Notes: generated from the sequence alone by a model not told the origin. DNA of 64,000 nucleotides from DATBAX01 sp963762965 (GCA_963762965.1 CAVXME010000001.1:310001-374000); one strand, 5' to 3'. Shown: positions 50,031 through 59,074, counted from the stretch's first letter. Translations and numbers: made by a program.

Positions 50031-51560
50031 TTGAAAGCTCTCCACATTAACGGCAATGATCTGACTCTGGAAGCGGTCCGCGAAGTCGCGGTAGAACGCA
50101 AGCCCGTTCTGTTTGATCCCGACGCACGAGCGGCGGTCGACCGGGCGCGCGCCGTCGTAGACGCACTGGTCACCAGCAACAAAGTTTCCTACGCCATCAC
50201 AACCGGCGTGGGCAAGCTGAGTGACGTACGCATTGCCGGCGAGCAGATCCGCGAGCTGCAAGTCAACCTGCTGCGCTCGCATGCGGTCGGCGTCGGAGAA
50301 CCATTGGCCGTCGCCGAGACCCGCGCCTTGATGTTGCTGCGCGCCAATTCTCTTTCCAAGGGACACTCCGGAATACGTGCCGTAGTTATCGACGCGCTAT
50401 GCGAAATGCTGAATCGCGGCGTCACCCCGATGGTGCCGTCGCAAGGCAGCGTGGGAGCGAGTGGCGACCTGGCACCGTTGGCCCATCTGGCGTTGGTGCT
50501 CATCGGCGAAGGCGAATGCCTTGATCCAGACGACAGCCGCAAATTTATTTCCGGGGCGGAAGCTTTGCGCCGTGCGGAAATCAAACCGCTCACGCTTGAA
50601 GCCAAGGAAGCCATCTCGCTGATCAACGGCACCCAGGGGATGCTCGCGGTGGGAATTCTCGCTCTGCTGGCGGCGGAAACGCTGGTGGATTCCGCGGACG
50701 TCATCGGCGCCCTGGTGCTGGACGCTCTGCATGGCACGGATGTCGCCTTCGACGAACGCATTCACAGGGCACGTCCGCATCCTGGGCAGTTGAAGACAGC
50801 GGCGAATTTGCGACTGCTGCTCGAAGGCAGCGAGCTGCGTGAGTCGCATCGCGATTGCGGCCGCGTGCAGGATGCGTACTCGCTACGCTGCATCCCTCAG
50901 GTACATGGCGCAGTGCGCGATACGCTGGCCCATTGCCGTGAGGTCATGGAAATCGAAGCCAACTCCGCGGTGGACAATCCGCTGGTCTTCCTCACTAGCA
51001 TCGGCGAAGGGGACGTGCTCTCCGGCGGAAATTTCCACGGCGAGCCGGTGGCTTTTGCTTTGGATTTCCTGGGTATCGCTCTGACCGCGTTGGCCGGCAT
51101 CTCGGAACGAAGAATCGAGCGGCTGGTGAATCCGTCACTGAATGAAGGCTTGCCGCCGTTTCTGGCCGCGGGTGCGGGGCTGAATTCTGGATTCATGATG
51201 CCGCAGGTTACGGCGGCAGCGCTGGCGAGCGAGAACAAAGTGCTGGCGCATCCCGCGTCGGTGGATTCGATTACGACCTCGGGCAACAAAGAAGATTATG
51301 TTTCGATGGGCATGACCGCAGCGTTGAAGCTGCAACGTATCGTAACCAACACGCGCAACGTCATGGCGATTGAAGCCATGGCTGCCGCGCAGGCGCTTGA
51401 CTTTGTCGCTCCCCTCAAGACCGGCAAGCGGGGACAGGCGGCCCACGCGGCTATCCGTTCGGTAAGCGCGACGATGGACGAGGACCGCGTGATGTACAAA
51501 GACTTTGCCCGCATCGCGGAGCTAATTGCGAGCGGGAAAATAGCTGTGTCTCTTCGCTAA
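50031..51560 (+). CDS. hutH: Histidine ammonia-lyase
   Basis: A 509-residue lyase starting at TTG 50031. The MIO cofactor triad Ala143-Ser144-Gly145 lies in GSVGASGDLAPLAHLALVL. GKLSDVRIAGEQIRELQVNL, NGTQGMLAVGILAL and the late GNKEDYVSMGMTAALKL are HAL-type. It converts histidine to urocanate and ammonia. The rest of a hut operon is not here, so its histidine role rests on sequence alone; a related aromatic lyase cannot be fully excluded. Confidence 0.9.
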   Translation: MKALHINGNDLTLEAVREVAVERKPVLFDPDARAAVDRARAVVDALVTSNKVSYAITTGVGKLSDVRIAGEQIRELQVNLLRSHAVGVGEPLAVAETRALMLLRANSLSKGHSGIRAVVIDALCEMLNRGVTPMVPSQGSVGASGDLAPLAHLALVLIGEGECLDPDDSRKFISGAEALRRAEIKPLTLEAKEAISLINGTQGMLAVGILALLAAETLVDSADVIGALVLDALHGTDVAFDERIHRARPHPGQLKTAANLRLLLEGSELRESHRDCGRVQDAYSLRCIPQVHGAVRDTLAHCREVMEIEANSAVDNPLVFLTSIGEGDVLSGGNFHGEPVAFALDFLGIALTALAGISERRIERLVNPSLNEGLPPFLAAGAGLNSGFMMPQVTAAALASENKVLAHPASVDSITTSGNKEDYVSMGMTAALKLQRIVTNTRNVMAIEAMAAAQALDFVAPLKTGKRGQAAHAAIRSVSATMDEDRVMYKDFARIAELIASGKIAVSLR

Positions 51561-51583
51561 CCGTCACCATCAAACAAAAAAGA

Positions 51584-51611
51584 GCGCGAGTCCAGGCCAG
51601 TGGACTCGCGC
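51584..51611. terminator. Terminator between convergent hutH and the secreted Gln/Lys-rich gene
   Basis: Perfect 10-bp stem GCGCGAGTCC / GGACTCGCGC with an 8-nt loop. On the minus strand it is followed by a T-run (TCTTTTTTGTTTG), making it a canonical rho-independent terminator for the 169-residue gene. Confidence 0.88.
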
Positions 51612-51647
51612 CTACCATAGTTAAGCTGGTGACGACCCGGACGACCG

Positions 51648-52157
51648 CTACAGTGTGATACTGAGCGTAACGTTAACCCCGGGATACATTGGATTGCACA
51701 AGTAATACACGCCGTCAATGTCGATAACATAAACGTCTTGCGTGTACAGCCAGTTGCTCGGCCAAGCATCAACGAATCCGAAGGAATAGCCCCCATATTG
51801 GAAGCGGTGACTGCGGTAGTTGGCTTGGGTTACGCGAAACCTGTGTTCTTGTCCAAAATTAGCGCGGTACCGGTCGTCAGGAATGCGTCCGCCACCACCG
51901 TGCTGCGCTGGCTTGGCCTGTGATGTGTGTTGCTGTTGTTGCGCAGTTTTCTCTTCCTGATTGGCGTTCTTGTCCTGCTGTGCGGTCTTTTCTTCTTGCT
52001 TCGCAGGTTTTTCGGGTTGCGTTTTTTGGTCTTTTTGCTCCGCAGGCTTGTCTTTCTGTTCTTCCTGCTGGTCGTGCTGTTCCTGTGCAAACACGGGAGC
52101 CGAGACTCCCAGGGTCAAAGACAGAAATGCTGCGCTGATCAGTCCAACTAGTTTCAT
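51648..52157 (-). CDS. Secreted protein with Gln/Lys/Glu-rich repeat
   Basis: A 169-residue protein with a signal peptide (MKLVGLISAAFLSLTLGVSA). Residues 25-80 are low complexity, with degenerate units such as KPAEQKDQKTQPEKPAKQEE and QDKNANQEEKTAQQQQ. The C-terminal 80 residues (RVTQANYRSHRFQYGGYSFG, then VYVIDIDGVYYLCNPMYPG) form a compact aromatic beta-like domain. It is unlike any family I can name. Probably periplasmic or surface-attached. Confidence 0.7.
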   Translation of the reverse strand: MKLVGLISAAFLSLTLGVSAPVFAQEQHDQQEEQKDKPAEQKDQKTQPEKPAKQEEKTAQQDKNANQEEKTAQQQQHTSQAKPAQHGGGGRIPDDRYRANFGQEHRFRVTQANYRSHRFQYGGYSFGFVDAWPSNWLYTQDVYVIDIDGVYYLCNPMYPGVNVTLSITL

Positions 52158-52198
52158 GTAGTGCCTCCACTGTTGATCGATATTTACCCACCACTGCT

Positions 52199-53824
52199 CT
52201 ACTGCAAGCTTCCTGTGGTTGCGTTTACCGGGTTGCCGATGGCGTCGCCGGACACGAGAAGTTCCACTCTCCGGTTCTGTTGCCGGCCGGCGGAATTGTC
52301 GTTGGAGGCCACTGGCAGAGTGTTGCCGAAGCCTTTGGCGCTCACTGAAGTTGTCGCAACGCCTTGTTGCACCAGATAATCCCGCACCGATCCCGCGCGA
52401 TGATCGGACAGAGTTTGATTCATGGCATCGCTGCCGACGTTGTCGGTGTAACCGCCGACTTCAATGTTGAGGCCTGGGTAGGCAAGAAGAATGCCGGCAA
52501 CCTTCGCCAACTTTTCCCGTGCCCCTGGCTTCAACGAGTATTTCCCGGTGTCAAACAAAACATCGGACATGCTGACAATGAGACCCCGAGCGCTATCTCG
52601 AGTTTGAAGAATCGAATTCAACTGGGCGGACAATCGCACTCGCATCGCCGCTTTGTCGGCATCCGCCTGTTGTGCGCTCGACTGCGCCTGCTGTGCCGCT
52701 ATGCGGGATTGGTCCGCATCCGCCTGGGCGGCTGCGACTGCGTTCGCGGAAGCTGCCTGGCTGGCCGCCATATCGGACTTCGCTTTGTCGGAGTCCGACT
52801 GGGCCCTGGCAGCATCGGCTTGCGCCTTTGCCGTGTCAGATTCTGCTTGCATTTTGGCGGACTCGGCTCGAGCCTGGTCGGCCTGGGCCTGCTCTTTCTG
52901 CCGGGTCGCGTCATCGGCTTGCGCCTGGGTCTGTGCCTGCGCATTGGCGGCAGCTTGCCGTTCATTTTCTGCACGTACGTCGTCCATTTTCTTGACCGCG
53001 ATCTGGCGCGCGTCTTCCGCGGTTTGTACCGCTTCTCGGGCGACTGCGATCATCGGTTTTGTGGGGATGTGCTTGCTGGTCGCATATCCATCGACCTGGT
53101 CCATTAATCGGACAGCGTGTTGATAACTGTCGTCGGCGTACTGTTCGGCGCCTTCGGATTGCGCGATACGCAAGGCGTTGCGAGCTTCAAAGAATTCCAA
53201 CGGCAACCGGGTATTCAGCACCACTGGATCGAATTTGTAGCCGGTGGGGATATAGCCGCCCCGCCCCATGAGTTCGTACTTCGCATTGACCGCCTCGGTC
53301 GCCCCCTTGGTGTCTTCACGAATTACGTTTTCCATCACCACCACATCGCTGGGTTGCCGCACTGCATAGTACGGCTCCGCAGTGACGATCAGTGCGAAAG
53401 CCTGTAGGTCTGTGGTTACTTTCAACTTGCTGCGGTGATTGCCCCCTACCAGCACTTCGCCCAAGTTGACCGCGCGGCCTTCCGGCGAGATGGCCCACAA
53501 GATGTACGTCAAGTATTCGGTGCCAAAAGTCGTGGGTTTCTGGAGGTTGCCGAATTCCGCTTCGATCTCAATTGCGCCCTGCTTGCTATTCACTTGGGCC
53601 ACGCCATCCGCGGACGGCATGAGGTCGGTGCCCGCGAAATCCACTTTCGTGGACCCGCTGCGATGTTTATAGTTGACCGCCGCTGTGGTCCGGCTTGTGA
53701 CCACTACGCGGAATGTGGGCGTCTGAGCCATGGGCTCGACGGCTACACTGGTTTGAGAATTGGTTTGAGCAAATGCGCTTATACTCAGGATGATTCCGGC
53801 TGCTAAACAAAGTTTGGTCTTCAA
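52199..53824 (-). CDS. OmpA-family protein with Ala/Gln-rich coiled coil
   Basis: A 541-residue protein starting at TTG 53824, supported by AAAGGAG 9 nt upstream and a signal peptide (CLAAGIILSISAFAQTN). Residues 40-200 are a beta-rich DUF-like domain, residues 200-400 a long helix with heptads rich in Ala, Gln and Asp (AQAQTQAQADDATRQKEQAQ), and the last 120 an OmpA/MotB peptidoglycan-binding domain (VLFDTGKYSLKPGAREKLAK, ending NRRVELLVSG). It probably links outer membrane or surface structures to peptidoglycan. Confidence 0.85.
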   Translation of the reverse strand: MKTKLCLAAGIILSISAFAQTNSQTSVAVEPMAQTPTFRVVVTSRTTAAVNYKHRSGSTKVDFAGTDLMPSADGVAQVNSKQGAIEIEAEFGNLQKPTTFGTEYLTYILWAISPEGRAVNLGEVLVGGNHRSKLKVTTDLQAFALIVTAEPYYAVRQPSDVVVMENVIREDTKGATEAVNAKYELMGRGGYIPTGYKFDPVVLNTRLPLEFFEARNALRIAQSEGAEQYADDSYQHAVRLMDQVDGYATSKHIPTKPMIAVAREAVQTAEDARQIAVKKMDDVRAENERQAAANAQAQTQAQADDATRQKEQAQADQARAESAKMQAESDTAKAQADAARAQSDSDKAKSDMAASQAASANAVAAAQADADQSRIAAQQAQSSAQQADADKAAMRVRLSAQLNSILQTRDSARGLIVSMSDVLFDTGKYSLKPGAREKLAKVAGILLAYPGLNIEVGGYTDNVGSDAMNQTLSDHRAGSVRDYLVQQGVATTSVSAKGFGNTLPVASNDNSAGRQQNRRVELLVSGDAIGNPVNATTGSLQ

Positions 53825-53907
53825 AGTATTCTCCTTTAGGCAGGTCTCTGCCGTGTTGTGCGATCTCGTGGTGGCACGTTTTAACCTCTGATTGGTGTCT
53901 CTCAACT

Positions 53908-54102
53908 TCATCCCCGCCCGACGTGGATCCGGGAAAGGGAATGAAAGAGTCCAAAAACATTCAGCAGCCACAGAACCACGGCAATCACCACCACCCCATT
54001 CAGGATCGACTTGATGGAGGACTGCATGGGAATGAAGCGATTCACCAGCCACAGAAGAACACCCACCACAATAAGAACTTCCAGGAGTTGAATTAACGGC
54101 AT
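53908..54102 (-). CDS. Small two-helix membrane protein (Thivi_2564-like)
   Basis: A 64-residue protein, MPLIQLLEVLIVVGVLLWLV followed by a short polar stretch and VVVIAVVLWLLNVFGLF. It has GGAAGG before the ATG. Such tiny membrane proteins are widespread in stress-related neighbourhoods; no function is established. It lies upstream of and on the same strand as the OmpA-like gene. Confidence 0.7.
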   Translation of the reverse strand: MPLIQLLEVLIVVGVLLWLVNRFIPMQSSIKSILNGVVVIAVVLWLLNVFGLFHSLSRIHVGRG

Positions 54103-54482
54103 GAGCTTTGACCTTCCTTCTTGTGGGCTAACGCCTCCATCAGTCGGGAGGGTCGCCCTGACGTCCATATTCCTAAAGCTGTTCGGGTCGAATTCCGTGC
54201 GCCGCAGGGTCGCCGGCGCACACGGGTAAAGAGCCAATCGGCTGAATGTGGCTGCTTCTTGAATCTTGGGGATCTCACACCCGGAGCAACGCCAAAACTT
54301 AGGAGCTACGAACTGGCAGTCGTTGCTCTCTAGATACACTCAGGAGGATTACAGAATGACAGGGATGTACTTTCGTGTCTGAGCAAGATAGCTCACTTCG
54401 TGATTAAGCTTGTCCGCATTCTGTCGTGAGGATTGGTCACAATTGAACATCTTGTTGCTTGGCCGCGGTGCATCATGCAGGA
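54103..54482. other. 380-bp intergenic region
   Basis: Between the tiny membrane-protein start and the short zinc-finger gene I find no gene, no obvious repeat and no RNA motif. It must hold the promoter of the minus-strand 64-residue gene and probably that of the next plus-strand gene. Confidence 0.6.
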
Positions 54483-54623
54483 ATGAATGCCAATCATGAA
54501 CAAGCCCTCGCGGTTCGTTGCCCCACTTGTGGAGCCAAAGTGGGAGAAGAGTGCGAACTGGGCACCGGCCAACCACGAACCGACCCGCATCGCGACCGGC
54601 GCCTGGCAGCCACGGAAAAGTAG
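54483..54623 (+). CDS. Small zinc-binding protein, phage-type zinc finger
   Basis: A 46-residue protein (MNANHEQALAVRCPTCGAKV at the start) with Cys residues in RCPTCGAKVGEECELGTG and a closing PRTDPHRDRRLAA that contributes His. The pattern matches the short mycobacteriophage-type DNA-binding zinc finger seen in many small bacterial proteins (family memory, not checked). ATG 54483 fits but no clear ribosome-binding site is seen. Length and composition are typical of the family. Confidence 0.6.
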   Translation: MNANHEQALAVRCPTCGAKVGEECELGTGQPRTDPHRDRRLAATEK

Positions 54624-54779
54624 CTCCATCAGTAACGAGCCTGTCCTGTAGACCTGACTCCTTCTCGAAAAGCTGTACAGAATGGCTCACTTTGGAACTT
54701 TGGACCAAAAAAGATTGTCCGTGTTCCCAAGTCACGATTTGTGTCAGAGAACGGCTTGGCTGCACTAGAATCGTCATTG

Positions 54780-55460
54780 ATGAGTTCTCCGGCAGCAGCG
54801 ACGAAGAAGGGCCGCGTGTTCAACCCCGACACCTTCCTCGCCACCATTGGTGAGGGCCGGAAGAACCTGAGGGTCGGCAAGAAGCGAGGGATCTTCGCGC
54901 AGGGCGATGCCGCCGACGCCGTCTTCTATATCCAGTCGGGGCAAGTGAAACTTACCGTCGTATCCAAGACAGGCAGAGAAGCCACCATCGGCCTGTTAAG
55001 TGAGGGCAACTTCTTTGGGGAAGGTGCTCTGGCAGGTCAGGCCCTGCGCATGGGCTCGGCAGCGGCCATGACCGATTGCGAGCTCATGCGGGTAGACAAG
55101 AAAGCGATGATGCAGGCGCTGCATCGCGAGCATGCGCTTTCGGATATGTTCGTGGCTTATTTGCTGGCACGGAATATCCGTTATGAAGAGGACTTGGTGG
55201 ACCAGCTCTTCAACTCCAGCGAAAAGCGGCTGGCGCGCGTGCTTCTGCTGCTCGCTCATTTCGGCAAGGAAGGCATTCCTGAAACCGTCGTCCCCAAAAT
55301 CAGTCAGGAAACGCTGGCAGAGATGGTGGGAACCACGCGTTCGCGGGTGAGCTTTTTTATGAACCGGTTCAGGAAGCTGGGTTTTATTCACTACGCAGGT
55401 GGAATCGAAGGCGGCCTGCAAGTACACAGTTCACTGCTTAATGTAGTTCTCCACGATTAG
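54780..55460 (+). CDS. Crp/Fnr-family transcriptional regulator, copy 1
   Basis: A 226-residue regulator. Residues 15-135 form the cyclic-nucleotide-type sensor (FNPDTFLATIGEGRKNL, then FAQGDAADAVFYIQSGQVKL and NFFGEGALAG). The C-terminal winged helix-turn-helix reads ISQETLAEMVGTTRSRVSFF. ATG 54780 matches the start of copy 2. There are no Fnr-type cysteines at the N-terminus, so oxygen sensing by iron-sulfur cluster is unlikely. It lies upstream of an inverted gene and a second copy. Confidence 0.92.
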   Translation: MSSPAAATKKGRVFNPDTFLATIGEGRKNLRVGKKRGIFAQGDAADAVFYIQSGQVKLTVVSKTGREATIGLLSEGNFFGEGALAGQALRMGSAAAMTDCELMRVDKKAMMQALHREHALSDMFVAYLLARNIRYEEDLVDQLFNSSEKRLARVLLLLAHFGKEGIPETVVPKISQETLAEMVGTTRSRVSFFMNRFRKLGFIHYAGGIEGGLQVHSSLLNVVLHD

Positions 55461-55519
55461 TTTGAGCAGCAGGCGTTCCCGCGAACGCCGCGATGTTTCT
55501 TCCGTTTTGCCGTGGCTTG

Positions 55520-55822
55520 CTACTCAGCCACTCCCGTATTCGCCGGCGAATCAGCCCGCCAAACGTACAAGTATTTCTCATCGCTCGAAGTTACCACTGG
55601 GATATTTCGCTCTCGCGTGACGCGGTTCAGGGCCGAGCGCAGATTTTGCATCTTCTCGCCATTCAGAGCGCTCAGGGGGATCTTGATCGCTTGCTTGGCG
55701 TTCAACTTTTCCAGGTCGCCCAGGATATCCGCCACCGCTTTCCGATGTTTTCCTTTGCGGCCCTGTGGAACATCCGCTCGATTGACTGACTCATAGTGTT
55801 TGCCGTTCCCGTTCCTTGCCAT
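55520..55822 (-). CDS. Small protein of unknown function between the two Crp genes
   Basis: A 100-residue basic protein with GRKGKHRKAVADILGDLEKL and IKIPLSALNGEKMQNLRSAL. No signal peptide or motif recognised; the charged helices could bind nucleic acid. It is transcribed opposite to the two regulators and is a plausible target of them. Confidence 0.6.
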   Translation of the reverse strand: MARNGNGKHYESVNRADVPQGRKGKHRKAVADILGDLEKLNAKQAIKIPLSALNGEKMQNLRSALNRVTRERNIPVVTSSDEKYLYVWRADSPANTGVAE

Positions 55823-56045
55823 TGGGGGATGCTCCTTCCCTTAGAGATCGTATCCGTATGCGGCGAATCCTAACGCAAAGAATCCTATCCTGCAACTAAG
55901 AATCTATGCGAGATCTACGGCGGGAGCAGCGATCATCAGCTTATGCGTACGCTAAGTTTAGTGTTGTCACCAAGATGCACGGCCAGCGTTGCACTAAGAC
56001 CTGCTAAGAGTTCACCCGAATCAATTAAAGCACGCTAGTCTGATC

Positions 56046-56723
56046 GTGGCACGAAACATGACTCCATTGGCAAGAGCCAAGAAGCATCGCTTATTCGATC
56101 CCCACACATTCCTCGCCACCATCGGTGAGGGCAGAAAGTTTCTGGCATTTCAGAAAAAACAAATGATCTTCACTCAGGGAGACGGGGCCGACGCTGTTTT
56201 TTATTTGCAAAAAGGAAAAGTAAGGCTCACCGTCGTCTCCAAGACCGGCAAGGAAGCGACCATCGGCATCGTGAATGAGCGAAACTTTTTTGGCGAGGGT
56301 TCACTGGCGGGTCAGCTTCTGCGCATGGGGTCCGCAGCCGCGATGACGGATTGCGAGCTGCTACGGGTAGAGAAAAAAGCGATGATGGCTGCACTTCATC
56401 GCGAACACGCGCTCTCTGACATGTTCGTGGCTTATTTGCTGGCGCGGAATATTCGTTACGAAGAGGACCTCGTCGACCAATTGTTTAATTCCAGTGAAAA
56501 GAGACTGGCCCGCGTTCTTTTATTGCTGGCGCATTTCGGCAAAGAGGGAGTTCCGGAAACCGTCATCCCGAAAATCAGTCAGGAGACCCTGGCCGAGATG
56601 ATTGGCACCACTCGTTCACGAGTCAGCTTTTTTATGAACCGGTTCAGGAAATTAGGTTTTATTCATTACAACGGCAGTCTGCAAGTCCACAGCTCATTGC
56701 TGAATGTGGTGCTGCACGATTGA
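56046..56723 (+). CDS. Crp/Fnr-family transcriptional regulator, copy 2
   Basis: A 225-residue paralog of the regulator at 54780. The sensor starts FDPHTFLATIGEGRKFLAF and the DNA-recognition segment is almost unchanged (ISQETLAEMIGTTRSRVSFF), so both probably bind the same sites. GTG 56046 starts the frame (MARNMTPLARAKKH); an ATG 4 codons later is possible. The N-termini differ more than the rest. It ends 51 bp before the pseudo-receiver gene. Confidence 0.9.
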   Translation: MARNMTPLARAKKHRLFDPHTFLATIGEGRKFLAFQKKQMIFTQGDGADAVFYLQKGKVRLTVVSKTGKEATIGIVNERNFFGEGSLAGQLLRMGSAAAMTDCELLRVEKKAMMAALHREHALSDMFVAYLLARNIRYEEDLVDQLFNSSEKRLARVLLLLAHFGKEGVPETVIPKISQETLAEMIGTTRSRVSFFMNRFRKLGFIHYNGSLQVHSSLLNVVLHD

Positions 56724-56774
56724 GTTCGGGTTGTGCAATTTTGAGCAGAATCGGGCGACACCTCGACTGTATAT

Positions 56775-57251
56775 ATGATCCGCATGGCTACCAACCACAC
56801 GCTGTTGTGCATTCACCAGGACCCGGGCCAACTGAGTCTGCTGAAGGAACACGGATACAATTTGGTGAGCGCCACCAATGCTCCCGATGGCCTGCGGCTC
56901 TTCCGGTCGCGGCCGGTGGATGGGGTTGTGATCGAGCATCACCCGCGCCTTTTGGATGGATGTGCCCTAGCGGCTGAGATCAAGAACGCCAGACCACAAC
57001 TCCCCGTCGTCATGCTGACCGACCACCTGGAATTGCCCGACCGCGCATTGGCTTCCGTGGATGCGCTGGTGACCAAGTCCGACGGCGCCCACTTCCTGCT
57101 GGCCGCGGTCCACTTTGTGCTGAGTGTAAAGCCAGCCAGCCGACACGCAGAAAAGCTGCCGTCTCGAACATCGGTGCGTCCGTCCGGCACCTCAAGGCAA
57201 AAAACGAAACGCCGTCGGGCCGCCATTGCTCAATTCCCCGCTGACGGGTAA
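56775..57251 (+). CDS. Receiver-domain protein lacking the phosphoacceptor Asp
   Basis: A 158-residue protein with a response-regulator receiver fold (residues 7-120) and a basic tail. At the phosphorylation site the text is VDGVVIEHHPRLLDG, with Glu54 where Asp is expected; the two acidic residues of the magnesium pocket are His and Gln (LLCIHQDPG). The switch Thr (VVMLTDH) and Lys (VTKSDG) are kept. It is probably locked in an active-like state and not phosphorylated. ATG 56775 or 56784 could be the start. It has no output domain apart from the basic tail. Confidence 0.75.
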   Translation: MIRMATNHTLLCIHQDPGQLSLLKEHGYNLVSATNAPDGLRLFRSRPVDGVVIEHHPRLLDGCALAAEIKNARPQLPVVMLTDHLELPDRALASVDALVTKSDGAHFLLAAVHFVLSVKPASRHAEKLPSRTSVRPSGTSRQKTKRRRAAIAQFPADG

Positions 57252-57310
57252 GTGAGAAGTTGCGGCGAGGTCGAGACCATTGCCAGATCGTCGGTAAGCA
57301 GGTCAGCCTT

Positions 57311-57457
57311 TTAAGCCACCCGGCGGCCGCTCACCAGGTTAATCACTAAGACCACCAATGCCACCACAAGCAATAAATGGATCAGACCACCAGCCACGTG
57401 GAGGCTGAATCCTAGAAGCCAAAGAATCAGCAGAATAATAAAAATAGTCCAAAGCAT
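57311..57457 (-). CDS. Lmo0937-type tiny membrane protein
   Basis: A 48-residue protein (MLWTIFIILLILWLLGFSLH...) with two hydrophobic helices joined by VAGG and ending SGRRVA. GGAGGAG lies about 7 nt before the ATG at 57457. It matches the widespread Lmo0937-type family (from memory), whose function is unknown but which is often induced by envelope stress. Confidence 0.72.
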   Translation of the reverse strand: MLWTIFIILLILWLLGFSLHVAGGLIHLLLVVALVVLVINLVSGRRVA

Positions 57458-57549
57458 GTCTTTCTCCTCCGCTCGATCGAGCGACCACTGGATTCAACCT
57501 CATCAGATTTAACGTCACTATGAGTCGGCCTGACGACTTGGGGTTGCCT

Positions 57550-57810
57550 TTAAACTCCTCTCAGGGACTTTCCGCACTCCAAACAAAATGACTTGGATCG
57601 TGGGGTGATTAACCAGCAGAAGGGGCACATCCTTTGCGGCCCGGAATCCCGGGGGCGGGCTTTTATCGCAAACAGATTTCTGAGCGAAGCCAGGATGGAA
57701 GCAAACCGCGCACGAATACTACGTAGAAGAGAGGGATGCACGATGAGGCCAATGCCGGGCGCCAAGTAATGTCCGTACCATGACACCCCATCAGCAGTAA
57801 TTCTGAGCAA
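57550..57810 (-). CDS. Small C-terminal zinc-ribbon protein
   Basis: An open frame of up to 86 residues with MCPFCWLITPRSKSFCLECGK near its end: two CxxC pairs forming a zinc ribbon. The basic helix before it (SIRARFASILASLRNLFAIK) is typical. The start is uncertain: TTG 57810, or GTG 57741, giving a 63-residue protein. No function known. Confidence 0.5.
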   Translation of the reverse strand: MLRITADGVSWYGHYLAPGIGLIVHPSLLRSIRARFASILASLRNLFAIKARPRDSGPQRMCPFCWLITPRSKSFCLECGKSLRGV

Positions 57811-58027
57811 GATTGCTCAATTTACAGAGGACGGTCCAGTCTCGCTTAAAACCCATCTGGATTTTGACAAAAAACCAAGTGAGCAATACAGACCAGCTAT
57901 TGTTTCAGCCTTCGGCGATGATTGAGCAGAGATGAGCACGTCTTCTTCTCTTTCAGGTCCTCTGAACTAAGTCAGCCCATCTGAAGTTCTCTCCTCTTAG
58001 TTCCGCAGCCCCTAAAGGAATAAATTC

Positions 58028-58744
58028 ATGAAAAAGATAATTTCGTTGTTGTTGATGAGCTTGATGGGCATGGCTGGCACCCTGGCCTGGGCCGGCTCCG
58101 CTCGCGAAGATACGGTTGACCGCCTGCAAAACTCGGTCGAGGTCCTGCACTCCATCATGTCGACACCCGACAAAGGTATCCCTGAGGAAGTGCTGAGTGG
58201 TTCCAAGTGCATTCTGGTCATTCCGCACCTGATCAAAGGTGGCTTCATTATTGGCGGCAAGCACGGCCGCGGAGTGGCATCCTGCCGCACGCCTGAAGGC
58301 TGGAGCGCTCCCGCATTCGTTTCAGTGGGTGGTGGAAGCTGGGGATTGCAGATCGGCGTCGAAGGCGTGGATCTGGTCATGCTGGTCATGAATGACCGCG
58401 GTCTGCAACATCTGCTTTCCAGCAAGTTCGAACTCACCGGTGAAGGATCAGTGGCTGCGGGCCCGGTAGGCCGGCACACTTCCGCCGGAACCGACATATT
58501 GCTGAATACCGAAGTCCTCACCTACTCGCGTTCGAAAGGCGTATTCGCCGGCCTGACCCTGGAAGGTGCGGTCGTGGAGCAGGACAACGACTCTACGCGC
58601 GCCATCTATGGCCAGCATATGAGGTTCCGCACCATTCTGTCAGGCAAGGCGCCGACTCCACAAAGCGGAGAAGCGTTTGTCGCGGCTGTGACCGAAGCTG
58701 GCCATCAGGCGCACGTGGCGGAAGCACGAGAAGACAACAAGTAA
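58028..58744 (+). CDS. Secreted SYLF-domain lipid-binding protein
   Basis: A 238-residue protein with a signal peptide (KKIISLLLMSLMGMAGTLAW). The SYLF/Ysc84 domain (residues 30-225) is recognisable: KCILVIPHLIKGGFIIGGKH, GVASCRTPEGWSAPAFVSVG, WGLQIGVEGVDLVMLVMN and GAGPVGRHTSAGTD-like text (AAGPVGRHTSAGTDILLN). SYLF domains bind phosphoinositides in eukaryotes; the bacterial role in the periplasm is not settled. A terminator follows. Confidence 0.9.
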   Translation: MKKIISLLLMSLMGMAGTLAWAGSAREDTVDRLQNSVEVLHSIMSTPDKGIPEEVLSGSKCILVIPHLIKGGFIIGGKHGRGVASCRTPEGWSAPAFVSVGGGSWGLQIGVEGVDLVMLVMNDRGLQHLLSSKFELTGEGSVAAGPVGRHTSAGTDILLNTEVLTYSRSKGVFAGLTLEGAVVEQDNDSTRAIYGQHMRFRTILSGKAPTPQSGEAFVAAVTEAGHQAHVAEAREDNK

Positions 58745-58777
58745 TTGTAAGCAGCAGATGTTAAAGACGGATTTGTG

Positions 58778-58808
58778 GCTGACCGGACCCATAACGGCTC
58801 CGGTCAGC
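58778..58808 (+). terminator. Terminator after the SYLF gene
   Basis: Perfect 10-bp stem GCTGACCGGA / TCCGGTCAGC with an 11-nt loop, followed by CAGCCGTTTTC. It separates the SYLF gene from the metallothionein. Confidence 0.75.
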
Positions 58809-58868
58809 ATCAGCCGTTTTCTGGCATTCCTTAACCGCGTGATCCGTTATAGAAAAGGTTGAACAACC

Positions 58869-59027
58869 ATGACGACAAATGAGCCGAACAAGTGTGGACA
58901 CATGCCCTGCCGGTGCACCGTGCAGCCGGGCGACAAATACTGCGGGCAAGCCTGTAAGGACGCAGGATCCGCGGAAGTCGAGATTGCCTGCCAGTGCGAC
59001 CACCAACCTTGCCCGCTTACGGTGTGA
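58869..59027 (+). CDS. Bacterial metallothionein
   Basis: A 52-residue cysteine-rich protein. Eight Cys (residues 9, 14, 16, 25, 29, 41, 43 and 48) and His at 11 and 45 follow the pattern of bacterial SmtA/BmtA metallothioneins (CGHMPCRCTV, then YCGQACKDA and CQCDHQPC), which bind zinc and cadmium in a cluster. The ATG at 58869 gives a family-typical length. No SmtB-like repressor is adjacent. The promoter probably lies in the gap after the SYLF terminator. Confidence 0.9.
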   Translation: MTTNEPNKCGHMPCRCTVQPGDKYCGQACKDAGSAEVEIACQCDHQPCPLTV

Positions 59028-59074
59028 GGAGCAGTTGACTCTTGGCACATTTAGGGAGCAGATTAGATTTAGCC

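Noticed and set aside
54349..54777. Open frame of 142 residues on the minus strand
   Set aside because: It overlaps the short zinc-finger gene antisense, has no start signal or motif, and its composition is unlike the neighbours.
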